A DNA stretch of 64,000 bases, taken from assembly GCA_963751665.1 (NCBI GenBank), contig CAVVVF010000009.1, positions 62,001-126,000 of the forward strand, read 5' to 3'. The DNA is from AC-69 sp963751665. GTDB lineage: Bacteria > Actinomycetota > UBA4738 > HRBIN12. The notes beneath the pieces are model-generated. The model was not told the DNA's origin. It searched no databases and saw only the letters and a program-made list of their open reading frames with translations. The translations under genes were made by a program, and so were the position numbers. Positions within the stretch are counted from its first letter, which is position 1. Each line of letters begins with the position of its first letter. This document shows positions 38,730 through 48,635 of the stretch, piece by piece.

Positions 38730-39742
38730 CCCGCCACCACCATCACCCACATCGCGCCGACGAGCGTCGTGGCGAACACCGTCGATCGACGAGCATCGGC
38801 AGGAACCCTTTGCGGAACGTGCCCGCGTACAGCGCGCCGAGCTTGAGGTCGATCATGGGTCCGGACACCAGGAACGCGAGCTGCGCGGCCGGGCCGAACT
38901 GCACGAACGACGCCGCGATGAACGCGTCCGACTCCGAGCAGAGCGACAGCACGGTGGCGAGGCCCATCATCACCACGATGTCCAGGACCGGAGCCCGGCC
39001 ACCCTCGACACGAGCGACGCGGGAAGGAACGTCTGGACCATCGCCGCCGCCGTCGCGCCGAGCAACAGGTAGCGGCCCATGAACAGGAAGTCGTTGCCGG
39101 TGTGGAGGAAGAACCGCCGCCATCTAGCCTCCGGCGGCTCCACGCTCGACCTGAACGGCCGGGGCGTCGTCAGGGCGGGGCCGGAGCAGCTCGTCCTTGC
39201 TCCGATTGCCGAGGACCCATCCGACGGCCATCGCCACGAGGAGCCCGAGCAGCGAACCGTCCGACCACCATGGTCCACAGCGCGGTCCGGCCCCGGTAGG
39301 CGACGAACGTGGACGCGATGACCACCGGGTTCAGCACCGGCGCCGCGAGCATGAACGTGACCGCGGCCGACGGCGTGAGCCCCCTCGCGGCCAGCCGCCG
39401 GGCGACCGGCACCGAGCCGCACTCGCAGATGGGGAAGGCCACGCCCGCGAGCGCCGCGGCGGGGAGCTGGAGCGGCCTCGGAAGGCGGGCCAGCCGCTCC
39501 AGGGCGCTGACGGGCACGAACACCTCGATCGGCCGCGGAGGCGAGCGCTCCCAGCAACACGAACGGCATGCGCCTGGACCAGCAGCGAGCCGAAGACGAT
39601 GAAGAACGTCTGGATCCAGGCGACCCGGCCGGGTCGAGCGAGCGCGAAGCAGGGCGGCGGCGACGGCCAGGACGGCGACGATGACGGGCGCGGTGCGGGC
39701 GGTGGCATTCCGGACGGGCCGCGGGGCGGCGACGTCGGCCAT
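38726..39742 (-). CDS. UPF0718-family permease (frameshifted)
   Basis: Two-fold repeated permease of about 330 aa. First repeat: FPICECGSVPVARRLAARGLTPSAAVTFML in parts, with the family's CECG motif. Second repeat: SLCSESDAFIAASFVQFG. It ends TTLVGAMWVMVVAG with TGA at 38726-38728. Switches near 39545, 39265, 39130, 39000 and 38785. The start ATG 39742 overlaps the stop of the upstream phosphatase-like gene (TGATG). The substrate is not established; proximity to the Zur operon suggests a metal link (inference). Confidence 0.82.
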
Positions 39743-41087
39743 CAGCAGTACCTCGCGAAGGAGACGGCGAACCCTGGAACGCGTCCTCGAAGAGCCGCGC
39801 CCCGTCTGGAGCCGGTGACCTTCAGCAGCGCCTGGACGGCAGCGTCACCCGAGATCCCGCTCCTGAGCGAGCACGTCCTGGTCCAGGAACAGCCCTCCCG
39901 GAACGACGCCGGCCACCACGTTCGGTTCGCCCGTCACCCCGGCGTCGACCTGCGCGACGACGTCGGAGACCCGGATGCGGGGCCGGTGGTCGATCCGGCG
40001 TCGGCGCCGGCACCGCTCCCGGTGCCCGCGACGGCCACGACGACGGATCCGCCCGAGCGCCCGGGTCGCGGCCGCCACCAGCTCGTGGGTCCGCCGGTCC
40101 ATCGAGCCGACCGAGCCGCCAGGACGATGGCCAGGATGTCCGGGACGTCGTCGCGGCCGAACCCGTCGGCGAGCGGTCGCTCGGCTGCGGCCTTCACGGC
40201 ATCGCTCCCGCGTCGCGACGACGCATCGCGTCGCGATCGTGGCCGATGTACCAGTTGCCGCCGATGATGCCGCGGTCGGCGTGGTCCGTCGCGACCAGGC
40301 CGATCAGCGGCCGCTCCCCAGCGCTCGTCCAGGTCGTCCGGCAACGTGGCGATGACCGAGAACGGCGAGCCCGGCCCCCACGCCTCGACGACGTCACCCC
40401 TGTCGTTTCGCACCAGCGTCCCGGTGATCCCGTGCTGCGACGGCAGGCCGCCGGTGCCGATCGTGGTGAGCGTCGCGGCGGGGTCGAGCGGCAGGGAGCC
40501 GGTGTCGCCGGCGAGCGTTCCCGCCCCGCGCTGGCCATGAGCGGACCGGAGGAAGGGCCAGCCGCCGGATCGTCACGGAGCTCGCGGCTCCCCGCGCCCT
40601 TCCACGCGACCTCCAGCACGAGCCGGGGCCGCTCGCCGTCCGCCACGCCGTCCATCGCGGTCCCGGCTCGAACGTCCGGGTGAGGCCGGCGGAACCCCAG
40701 GACCTCCGACAGCGTCGGGGCGATCGCGTCCAGGCCGGTGCCGCCGGGACGACCGCGCCCGGCCGGATCCCCGTGCCGAAGAACGCGATCGGCACGGCCG
40801 TGATCGGTGGACGCGCCGGCGACCGAGGGCCAGGGGCCGGCGACGGCCCCGCGCCGGCACCGTCGGACGCGGCTCCGGGTCACGGCCATGACGTCCGGCG
40901 ACCTGCCCTCACGGAAACCCGCTGCCAGCTTCGCCTTCAGCTCCGCCGGCAGCGGGCAGAACGGAACGCGCGCCTGCGCCACGGTCGCCGTGCACGACTT
41001 CCCTGCGCACGCCGCGCGCAGGACGCCCGCGGGGATGCCGATCGCCGCGAGGACCAGGAGGAGGACGAGCAGGCGCCGCCCGAACAC
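39742..41087 (-). CDS. Circularly permuted alkaline-phosphatase-superfamily protein, probable pseudoenzyme (frameshifted)
   Basis: GTG 41087 and a signal segment (LLVLLLVLAAIGIPAGVL). The order of blocks is unusual. First comes FREGRSPDVMAV and VPIAFFGTGIRPG, then IAPTLSEVLGFRRPHPDV (normally the C-terminal end of the fold), and only then LVLEVAWKGAGSRELR and DPAATLTTIGTGGLPSQHGI (normally the N-terminal nucleophile region). Compared with its divergent neighbour, the first metal Asp is Lys (W-K-G-A-G against W-D-S-G-G), the DHG motif is replaced (VAVAGTGS) and the TH ligand is absent, so catalysis is doubtful. Frame switches near 40850, 40750, 40540, 40310 and 40130. Heads the permease operon. 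Confidence 0.72.
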
Positions 41088-41155
41088 GACGGGACACGCT
41101 ATCGCGATTCCGAGGCCCGGACCGGGCCGCCCGCACTTTCTGGGGTGGGGTCTGC

Positions 41156-41161
41156 TAGGTT
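41156..41161 (+). promoter_or_regulatory. -10 box before the plus-strand phosphatase-like gene
   Basis: TAGGTT lies 12 nt before GTG 41174. The 86-bp divergent intergenic region also holds a 7-bp inverted repeat, GGCCCGG-A-CCGGGCC, at 41114-41128. No Zur-type box is seen. Confidence 0.3.
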
Positions 41162-41173
41162 GCCGGCTCGCCC

Positions 41174-42857
41174 GTGAAGTCGTCTCGTCTTCTGCTCGTG
41201 GCCATGACTCTTCTCGCCGCTGCGTGCACGTCGTCGGACGGCACGTCGTCGACACCTTCGGCCGGGACCACCACCCCGCCGGTCCCCACGCAGGTCTCTG
41301 GCCGGGCCCTGGCGAAGCAGGTGTGCGCGGACCTTTCCCACGAGGTCCTCCTCCGCACCTGGCACGGGTACTTCCCCGGGCGAAGCGGCGACATCCAGAT
41401 CGTTCCCAAGGACCCGAACTTCGTGAACGGCGGGCTCACCCACTCGACGCCGTTCGCCTACACGCAGGAGGTTCCGCTGTTCCTGTACGGCCCGGGCTAC
41501 GTGCGGCCCGGCGTGTACGAACGGCCGATCACGCTCGCGGACATCGCGCCCACCGAGGGCGCCATGCTGAAGTACGTCTTCCACGCGCCGGACGGGACCG
41601 CCCAGGGCCAGGCCCTGCTTCCCCCCGACGGCCGGCCGCTCCCCCGGCTGCTGGTCACGCTGATCTGGGACTCGGGCGGCATGGACGTGCTGAACCGGTG
41701 GCCGAACGACTGGCCGTATCTGCGCTCGATTCGTGCGGACGGCGCTTGGTTCACCCACGTGACGGTCGGCGCGTCGCCGTCGAACACCCCGACCGGGCAC
41801 TCGATCATCGGGACCGGAGCCTTCCCCATGCGCACCGGGTTCGTCGACGAGTACATCCGGGTGAATGGAAGGATCCAGAAGCCGAACGCGAACGGCCCCG
41901 CTTTCCTCCTGGAGCCCAGCCTGGCCGACCTGTACGACCGCGACATGGGCAACCGCCCCATCGTCGGGGCCATCGCCAGCTTGTCGGCCCACATCATGAT
42001 GATCGGCCACGGCTCGTCTGTGGGGCGGCGGCGACAGGGACCTCGCGGTCGCGCGGGAGGCGCAGTTCGGGCCCACCGCGGGAGCCGAGTCGGACGTGTG
42101 GAACCTCACGCCGTCCATGACCCCCTACTACACCTTCCCGAGCTACGTGAACACGCTCCCGCCGGTGACGGCCTACACCCGCGCGCTCGACGAGGCCGAC
42201 GGCAGGCTCGACGAGGCCTGGCGGGGCATCCCTTCTCCGAGCTGCACAACGGGTTCGACACGCCTGCCCGGACGCCGTACCAGACCAGGCTGGTGGAGAC
42301 CGTTATCGAGCGAGAGGGGTTCGGGAAGGACGACGTCCCCGACCTGCTGTCCCTGAACTACAAGGCCATCGACACGATCGGGCACCTGTTCAGCGCCGAC
42401 GGCGTGGAGATGTCCGACGCGGTCAGGTACCAGGACGCCGCGCTTCGCGAGCTCGTGTCGTTCCTCAACCGCGTTGTCGGCAAGGGGAAGTGGGTCATGG
42501 CCCTCACCGCGGATCACGGGACCCAGCGGGATCCCGCGGTGAGCGGCGCGTTCATGATCGACGTCAACAAGATCGATTCGCTCGTCCGCAAGGCCTTCGA
42601 CGACGACGGCGACGGCGTGCCGTTGATCGAGAAGGTCCGGGCCACGGAGATCTGGCTGAACACGCAGGAGCTCGCGGACAACGGCTTCACGCTCGACGAC
42701 GTCTCGCAGTTCATCGTTCGCATGACGCAGCAGCAGACGTTCAAGAACAGGAACACGCCCGTCCCCGGCCACGAGGACGACGCGGTGTTCTCGGCGGCAT
42801 TCCCCTCGTCTATGCTGTCGCGGCTCCCGTGCCTCCCCGAGGCGCGCGCGAGACTGA
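41174..42857 (+). CDS. Circularly permuted alkaline-phosphatase-superfamily phosphoesterase, lipoprotein
   Basis: The signal peptide ends LLAAACTSS, a lipobox. Block order: YFPGRSGDIQIVPKD, LTHSTPFAYTQEVPLFLYGPGYVRPG, ITLADIAPTEGA (all C-terminal in ordinary phosphodiesterases of this superfamily), then LVTLIWDSGGMDVLNRWP with the first metal Asp, SNTPTGHSIIGTGAFP with the likely Thr nucleophile, DVPDLLSLNYKAIDTIGHLF with Asp and His ligands, and ALTADHG. All metal ligands are retained. One extra T near 42017 and another base near 42230 break the frame. The end is uncertain: TGA 42855-42857 in the next frame fits, and the uncorrected frame runs into the next gene. Confidence 0.8.
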
Positions 42858-42883
42858 GCAACGAAGGGGGGAGGACCACCCGG

Positions 42884-44880
42884 ATGGCGGTGACCAGGGA
42901 AGCTCCGGCCCAGGACCTGGTCCCGGCTCCGGAGCCGGGGAGCCGCCTCCTCCGCCGTCCCGCGGTGCTGGTGCTCGCCATCCTGATCCTGCTGATGGCG
43001 TTCGGCTGGACGTTCCTGCGCGACCCCTCGATCAGCGCCCCGACGCGCGATCCCGCCTGGTACACGTGGCGGTCGAACCTGATCATGCACGACGACCCCG
43101 GCCTCATCGCCGGGACATGGGGCCCGTTCAGCATGTTCTCCGCCGGCTACCGGGTCGTGGTCCCGCTCTACGGGTCGATCCTCCAGCGGGTGGCCGGCAT
43201 CGACCTGTACACGTTCAGCGCGTTCATGATGATCGGCGTCCCCATCCTCACGGGTCTGGCGCTCGGCGCGTTCTCCTACCGCCGCCGTCGCGACCCGTTG
43301 TTGTTCCTGCTGGTGATGGTGGCCACGGCGGCGCTGTTCATGACCACGCCATACGTCGGGTACCTCGACAACATCACGGTGCTGTTCCTCCTGTCGCTCA
43401 TCCTTGCCGTTCTACGAGCCCGGGCAGACCTCGTGGGGAGCGAGGTCGGCGCTGTTCCTGTTCGGCATGGCGGCCGCGTTCACCCACCCCACGACCTGCG
43501 TGATCTTCGGCGTGACGCTCCTCGCCGTGTTCGGCCTGCACTTCGTGACCAGCCGGTTCTCGCTTTCCTCGGCCCTTCGCCGGGACGGGCCCGAGCCTGC
43601 TCTCGGTGGGCTCCGGCATGATCCTGGGCCTGGGGTCGTGGCTGGCCGGACCGTGGGGCGTGAAGGGGTCCCTGGCCGACGCGGCGCTTCCGCCCCCGTA
43701 CACGATGGAGGTCTTCCTCCATCGCCTCAGTGGATGGGTGGGGTCGCTGCAGCCGCTCATCACGTTCCCCTTGATCCTGCTGGGGATCGGGTGGGTCATC
43801 TACCGAGCCCGGAGGGAACGGCAGCCGGCCGACACGTTCGGGACGGTCTCCGCGCTGTGGCTGCTGCCGCTCCTCGGCGTGTTCGGCTTCCTGGCGGGCA
43901 GCACCTATCCCTACTACCGGTTCATGAACGCGACCGCGGCGCTCATGCCGCTCCTGGGCCTCGGGCTATGGGTGGCAGTGCGGTGGCTTCTGAACCGGCA
44001 GGGCGGCACTCGCGTGGTGGCCGTCCTCGGCGTGGCCGTCCTCGGGGGGGCCATGGCGTTCGTGTGGGTGCAGGGCCGCGACGCATCGCAATGGGCCAAG
44101 CCGAGCAACCAGTGGATCGACCAGCCGACCCGGACCGCGCTCTCGGCCGCGAGCGAGGTTGCAGCCCGCGAGCCGGACCACCCCATCGTGTTCATCCTGA
44201 ACTTCGGCGACACGTATCAGGCCTACGGCTGGGCCAAGACGTTCACGAACGTCTCGCGGACCGGGCTCCCCGGCGACGCCGTGAAGCGGTCGATGTCCTA
44301 CTTCGGGAGCGTGCAGGACTTCCTGGCGAATCGTCCCACGGTGCTCACGGACCCCACGTACAACAAGATGTCGCGGGGCTTCTTCGCCGAGGTTCAGGCC
44401 CTGGAGCGAGCGGTATCCGCAGCCGCCGATCGTGTTCCTGGTCCGGCAGTTCAACGGGAACACCGACAACGCCGCGCTGTTGGACCAGGAGCCGCTGCCG
44501 GACAACCTGGTCACGATCGGCGACGACATCGCGGTGGTGACCGGACCGAACCTGGCCACCCCGTCGCCGGAGACGCTCGACGCCGCTCGCGCCGCGGAGG
44601 CCGAGACCGCGGCGCTCTACGCCGACCACCCGGGCATCTTCGGGAACCCCGGGCACACGCTGTGGGTGCTGTTCGCGCTGGCCTTGTTGCTCGTCGTGCC
44701 GGGCCTGATCGCGGCGAGGTGGTTCGAGCTCGAGGACGTCTGGCTGAAGGTCGCGCTGATCCCGGGCATCTCGATCGCGCTCACCGTGATCGCGGCCATC
44801 GTCTGGGGTGTCGATCCGGCGGGCCCCGTTCACCACCGCGGACGGGTGGGCCTCGCTCGGGCTGGCCACGGCGGTCGGCT
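42884..44880 (+). CDS. Polytopic GT-C/family 39-like membrane protein module (frameshifted, runs into MFS module)
   Basis: ATG 42884 follows GGGGGGAGG. About 650 residues with ten or more hydrophobic helices. After helix 1 a loop SAPTRDPAWYTWR resembles the first extracellular loop of GT-C glycosyltransferases, where a catalytic acidic residue sits. A soluble domain (FILNFGDTYQAYGWAKTF to VTGPNLATPSPET) precedes two more helices ending near 44880. Frame switches near 43410, 43585, 44410 and 44815. No stop separates it from the MFS module in the best-homology path. The glycosyltransferase reading is inference from topology only. Confidence 0.65.
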
Positions 44881-46266
44881 GCAGGGCTCCGGGTCGGCAA
44901 GCCGAGGCTCGACCGGCTGTTCGCGGGCGTCTCCAGGTTCTTCGCCGAGCTGTTCGCGGTGTTCTCCAACCGGAGCTTCTCGGCGCTCATGGGGACGCAG
45001 TTCGTGGCCCAGGCGGCGGACGGGATCGATTCAGGCATCGTTGGCCAAGTCGATCGCGTTCGGCGGCGAGAAAGGGTTCGACGTGGCCAGCGCGCCGTCG
45101 GCCCGGTACCTGCTGGGCGTGGTCCTCGCGCTGTACGTCCCCTACACGCTGGTCAGCCCGTTCGCCGGCGCGTTCATCGACCGCTACGACCGCAAGGTCC
45201 TGCTCATCCGGTCGAACCTGTTCCGCGCGGCGGTGGTCGGCTGGCGGCGCTGGCGCTCGCCGCGGGAGGGGATGCGCTTCCCGACGCGGTCCTGATCCTG
45301 GCGATCCTTGTCGCGCTGGCATGCACCCGGCTCCTGCTCGCCATCAAGTCGGCCGGCCTCCCGGCCGTCGTCCACGGCCGGGACCTCCTCCAGGCGAACG
45401 GGCTGTCGCAGGCCGGCGGGGCCATCTTCCAGGTCGTGGGGGGCGGGGCGGCCCTCGTGGGCACGGCGATCGCGCCCTCGTGGATCGTCGCGCTCCTCGG
45501 CGCGGCCTGTACGTGGTGGCCGCGATCGTCGCGCGCTCCGTCGACCGGCTGGAGTACGAGCGCCGCACCTCCCGGTTCGCCGAGGAGGTGCGGCGCGTCT
45601 TCCGCGACATCGCGACCGGCCTGCGCGAGGTGTTCGGCCGGCCGGCCGCGGCCCTCGGCGTGTCCGGCTTCCAGGCCCTGCGCATGGAGTTCTTCGGGTT
45701 TGTGGCCCTGGTCTTCGCGCTCCAAGCGCGCAACCTGCTCTCCGGCTCCAACTCGGACAAGACCGTGGTCGCCATCGCCGGGGCGTGCGGGGCGATCGGC
45801 GCGGCGATCGGCCTGGTTCTGGCGCAGAAGCTCAAGGACCGGGTCCCGCCGTACCGGCTGCTTGTGTCGGCCATGGCGGCGCTGGGCGTCGGGGTCATCT
45901 TGTTCGGAGGGGTCCAGACGATCGCCGGCTACTCGGCGCTCACGTTCGTCGGCGCGCTGGGCTTCTTCCTGGGCAAGATCTCGGCCGACACGATCATGCA
46001 GCAGGCGCTCCCCGACGACTTCCGGGGCCGGGGGTTCAGCCTGTTCGACATCGCCTACAACCTGGGGTGGATCGTGCCGGCCCTCGTGCTGTCGCTCATA
46101 TGGAACGATGACCGGGTGCGGGTCATCCTGATCGGCTCGGGCGTCGTCTTCCTGGCTCGTGACGGCGGCCATCTCTCGGTGGGCGGCGAGCATCCGGGAC
46201 CAGCTGGCCAGCCAGGACGACATCGGCGACCCGCAGGTCGCCACGGGCGACGGACGGGCCCGATGA
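44881..46266 (+). CDS. MFS transporter module fused in frame to the preceding membrane protein (frameshifted)
   Basis: MFS_3-like transporter of about 450 residues. FSALMGTQFVAQAADGI is helix 1, GAFIDRYDRKVLLIRSNLFRAA the helix 2-3 loop, AGGAIFQVVGGGAALVGTAI the middle, and DFRGRGFSLFDIAYNLGWIVPALV the second-half signature. Switches near 44885, 45035, 45235, 45510 and 46160. It ends VTAAISRWAASIRDQLASQ with TGA 46264-46266, overlapping the DinB start. No start codon with a ribosome site is found at its beginning (a bare GTG lies near 44958), so a single fused polypeptide of about 1,120 aa is the simplest reading. The substrate is unknown. Confidence 0.72.
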
Positions 46267-46834
46267 TGCGGGCTCCCACGCCGGACCCGATCGGCGACCC
46301 ATCCGGGTACCAGCGCCATCTGTTGTCGCTCCTGGGCGACGATGACCCGGCCGAGGTGCAGGCGGCGACGCCGGCCGAGTGGCGATCCATCCTCGCGGAG
46401 GCGGGTGACCTCTTGGCCGTTCGGCCCGAGCCCAGTGAGTGGTCGGCGCTCGAATGCCTGGGGCACGCCACGGACGCGGAGATCGTCTACGCGGGGCGAT
46501 ACCGCTGGATCGTGGCACACGACGAACCACCGTTGGTCGGCTACGATCAGGACCGGTGGGTGGAGCGACTGCATCAAGGAGCCGAGGATCCCGATGCCCT
46601 GCTGCTCGTGTTCGAGACGCTCCGGCAGGCCAACCTCGCGTTGTGGGCCCGGGCGACGCCCTCGGACAAGGCGCGTGTCGGCCTGCACGCCGAGCGCGGA
46701 TCCGGGAGAGCCTGAACCTCTCGTTCCGGCTGATCGCCGGGCACGACCGGTTCCAGCTGGACCAGGCCCGCCTGGGGCTCGCCCATCAGAACGGTGAGGC
46801 GCGGCAGATCCGTTCCTCGAACTCCGGGAAGTAG
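46263..46834 (+). CDS. DinB-superfamily protein (one frameshift)
   Basis: Four-helix-bundle protein, here possibly a thiol-dependent S-transferase or hydrolase. ATG 46263 overlaps the upstream stop (ATGA). The metal-type His positions appear in SALECLGHATDAE, IVAHDEPP and, after a frame switch near 46690, SFRLIAGHDRFQLDQAR. The end (HQNGEARQIRSSNSGK) overlaps the convergent small gene by 49 bp. Confidence 0.82.
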
Positions 46835-47078
46835 TTCGAGATAACGGAGACGTCGAAGGAGGGAAGGATCGACTCCTTCGGCTCCCGCTCCAGGAGGAAC
46901 TGGAAACAGGCCCGGACGAATTCGTCGAGGGCCCGGAAATGCCGGCCGAGCCGTTCGAAGTCTGCCAGCGACACGGTGACGTCGTGGGTCGTGGTGGACC
47001 CGTCTTCGTCCGTGACGATGACGCGGAACCGCGGCACGAGATCCTCGCCGCCGCGCGCCTGACCTCGATCTCGGCCAC
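46786..47078 (-). CDS. Conserved small protein of unknown function, about 97 aa (one frameshift)
   Basis: Family not named. GTG 47078 gives MAEIEV; after a switch near 47055 the rest is VPRFRVIVTDEDGSTTTHDV, a beta hairpin, then FERLGRHFRALDEFVRACFQFLLEREPKESIL and SFDVSVISNYFPEFEERI. Mixed alpha/beta, acidic, no membrane segment. The strong codon-position pattern and compact fold make it a real gene. Divergent from the hydrolase at 47131 with a 52-bp gap. Confidence 0.6.
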
Positions 47079-47130
47079 GCGATGCCCCCCGGCGTGTATC
47101 GTACGCGAGCTCTCGAACGGAGGTCTTCCC

Positions 47131-47911
47131 ATGCCGGAGGTCGTCACCGAGGACGTCACCCTGCACTGCGAGGTGGACGGGGACGGCGACCCGGTCACGG
47201 TCGTCGCGCACGGCCTGACGAACAACTGCCGGGAGCTCGCGGCGCTCACGCCGCATGGTCCCCGGGACCAAGGTGCGGTTCGACTTCCGCGGCCACGGCC
47301 AATCGAGCGCGCCGAAGAACGGGTACCGGTTCCAGGACCTGGCGCGCGACCTCGTCGCCGTGGCCACCGCGTACGGAGCGACCCGGGCCGTCGGCACGTC
47401 GCTCGGTGCCGGGGCCATCGCCAACCTGGTGAGCCGGGAGCCCGACCGCTTCGAGCGGATGGTGTGGCTCCTGCCTGCCGCCCTGGACCTTCCGTTCGGG
47501 TTCAAGGACCGATACCTGGAGCTCGCGGCGAGCCTCGACGGCAAGACTCCCGAGGAGGCGCTCGCGGCGATCGTCTCGGATCCCGAGCGAGTGGCCCAGT
47601 ACGTGCAGACGCCGTGGAGGCTGGAGATCGACAAGGTGATGTGGGAGCACCTCCACCCCGAGGGCGTGGCCCGGGCCATCCGGGAGATCATCGAGGACTG
47701 GCCGGTTCCCGACCGCGAGCTGCTGCGCAACGTGACGGCCCCGACGCTCTTGATCTGCATCGAGGGCGACGACATCCACCCGGCAGAGCTCGGCCGGATC
47801 CTGCACGACCTCCTGCCGAGCTCTGAGCTCCTGATGTTCGAGAGCGAGATCGCGCTGTTCCAGGCCATCCCCATGCTCGTCCAGAGGGTTGGCGAGTTCC
47901 TCCTTCGGTAG
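47131..47911 (+). CDS. Alpha/beta hydrolase (one frameshift)
   Basis: ATG 47131 after GGAGG. The oxyanion segment VVAHGLTNN is in the first frame. After one extra base near 47255 it continues VRFDFRGHGQSSAP, with the nucleophile Ser in VGTSLGAGA, the acid in LLICIEGDDIHPAEL. A His is not obvious at the C terminus (SEIALFQAIPML), so activity is uncertain. Substrate unknown. Confidence 0.82.
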
Positions 47912-47921
47912 GCTCTGCCGC

Positions 47922-48635
47922 GTGACCGAGGAGCTCTTCTCGACCGACGCGTACGCGCGCACGTGCGAGGCGACCGTGACCGATGCCGGCGCCGACGGCG
48001 TGGTGCTCGACCGGACGGTGTTCTACGCGAGGAGTGGTGGACAGCCCGGGGACACCGGTTGGCTCACGTGGGACGGCGGCAAGGCCCGCGTGGCCGACAC
48101 GTTCAAGAAGGATGGCGCGCTCCGGCACGCCATCGAGGGTGACCCACCCCCCCTCGGGGCCCGCGTGACCGCCGAGATCGACTGGGACCGGCGGCACACG
48201 TTCATGCGCACCCACACCGCGCTCCACGCCCTGTCGGGGATCGTGTGGCGCCACTACGGAGCCAAGGTCACGGGCGGGTCCATGGATCTCGGCGTGGCCC
48301 GCATGGACTTCGAGCTCCCCAGCATGTCGGCGGAGTTCGGCCGGGCCGTCGAGGAGAAGCTGAACGAGGCGCTGGGCCGGGATCGCCCGGTGCACGTCTC
48401 GTTCGTACCGCGGGACGATGCCCTGGCCGACCCCGATCTCATCCGAACGAAGGTGAACCTGATCCCCGATCACGTCGATCCCATCCGCGTCATCGACATC
48501 GAAGGGGTCGACAAACAGGCCGACGGCGGTACCCACGTCCGCTCGACGGCCGAGGTTGGCCGGATCCGCGTGGTGAAGACCGAGAGCAAGGGCCAGGCCT
48601 TCAAGCGGATGCGGATCGAGCTTGTCGACCGGTAG
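47922..48635 (+). CDS. AlaX-type alanyl-tRNA editing protein, atypical zinc site
   Basis: Free-standing homologue of the AlaRS editing domain, which hydrolyses mischarged Ser- or Gly-tRNA(Ala). Intact, 237 aa from GTG 47922. FYARSGGQPGDTG is the family's glycine-rich opening. The H-x3-H zinc pair is His98/His102 (THTALH). The second zinc pair, normally C-G-G-T-H, reads KQADGGTHV: Asp201 replaces the Cys while His205 is kept. The frame is continuous there, so this is not a base-call shift. It may use Asp as ligand or act without zinc. EamA gene overlaps its end by 14 nt. Confidence 0.88.
   Translation: MTEELFSTDAYARTCEATVTDAGADGVVLDRTVFYARSGGQPGDTGWLTWDGGKARVADTFKKDGALRHAIEGDPPPLGARVTAEIDWDRRHTFMRTHTALHALSGIVWRHYGAKVTGGSMDLGVARMDFELPSMSAEFGRAVEEKLNEALGRDRPVHVSFVPRDDALADPDLIRTKVNLIPDHVDPIRVIDIEGVDKQADGGTHVRSTAEVGRIRVVKTESKGQAFKRMRIELVDR

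Noticed and set aside
41114..41128. GGCCCGG-A-CCGGGCC inverted repeat between the divergent phosphatase-like genes as an operator
   Set aside because: A 7-bp palindrome of only G and C is expected by chance in this composition, and it is not repeated elsewhere.
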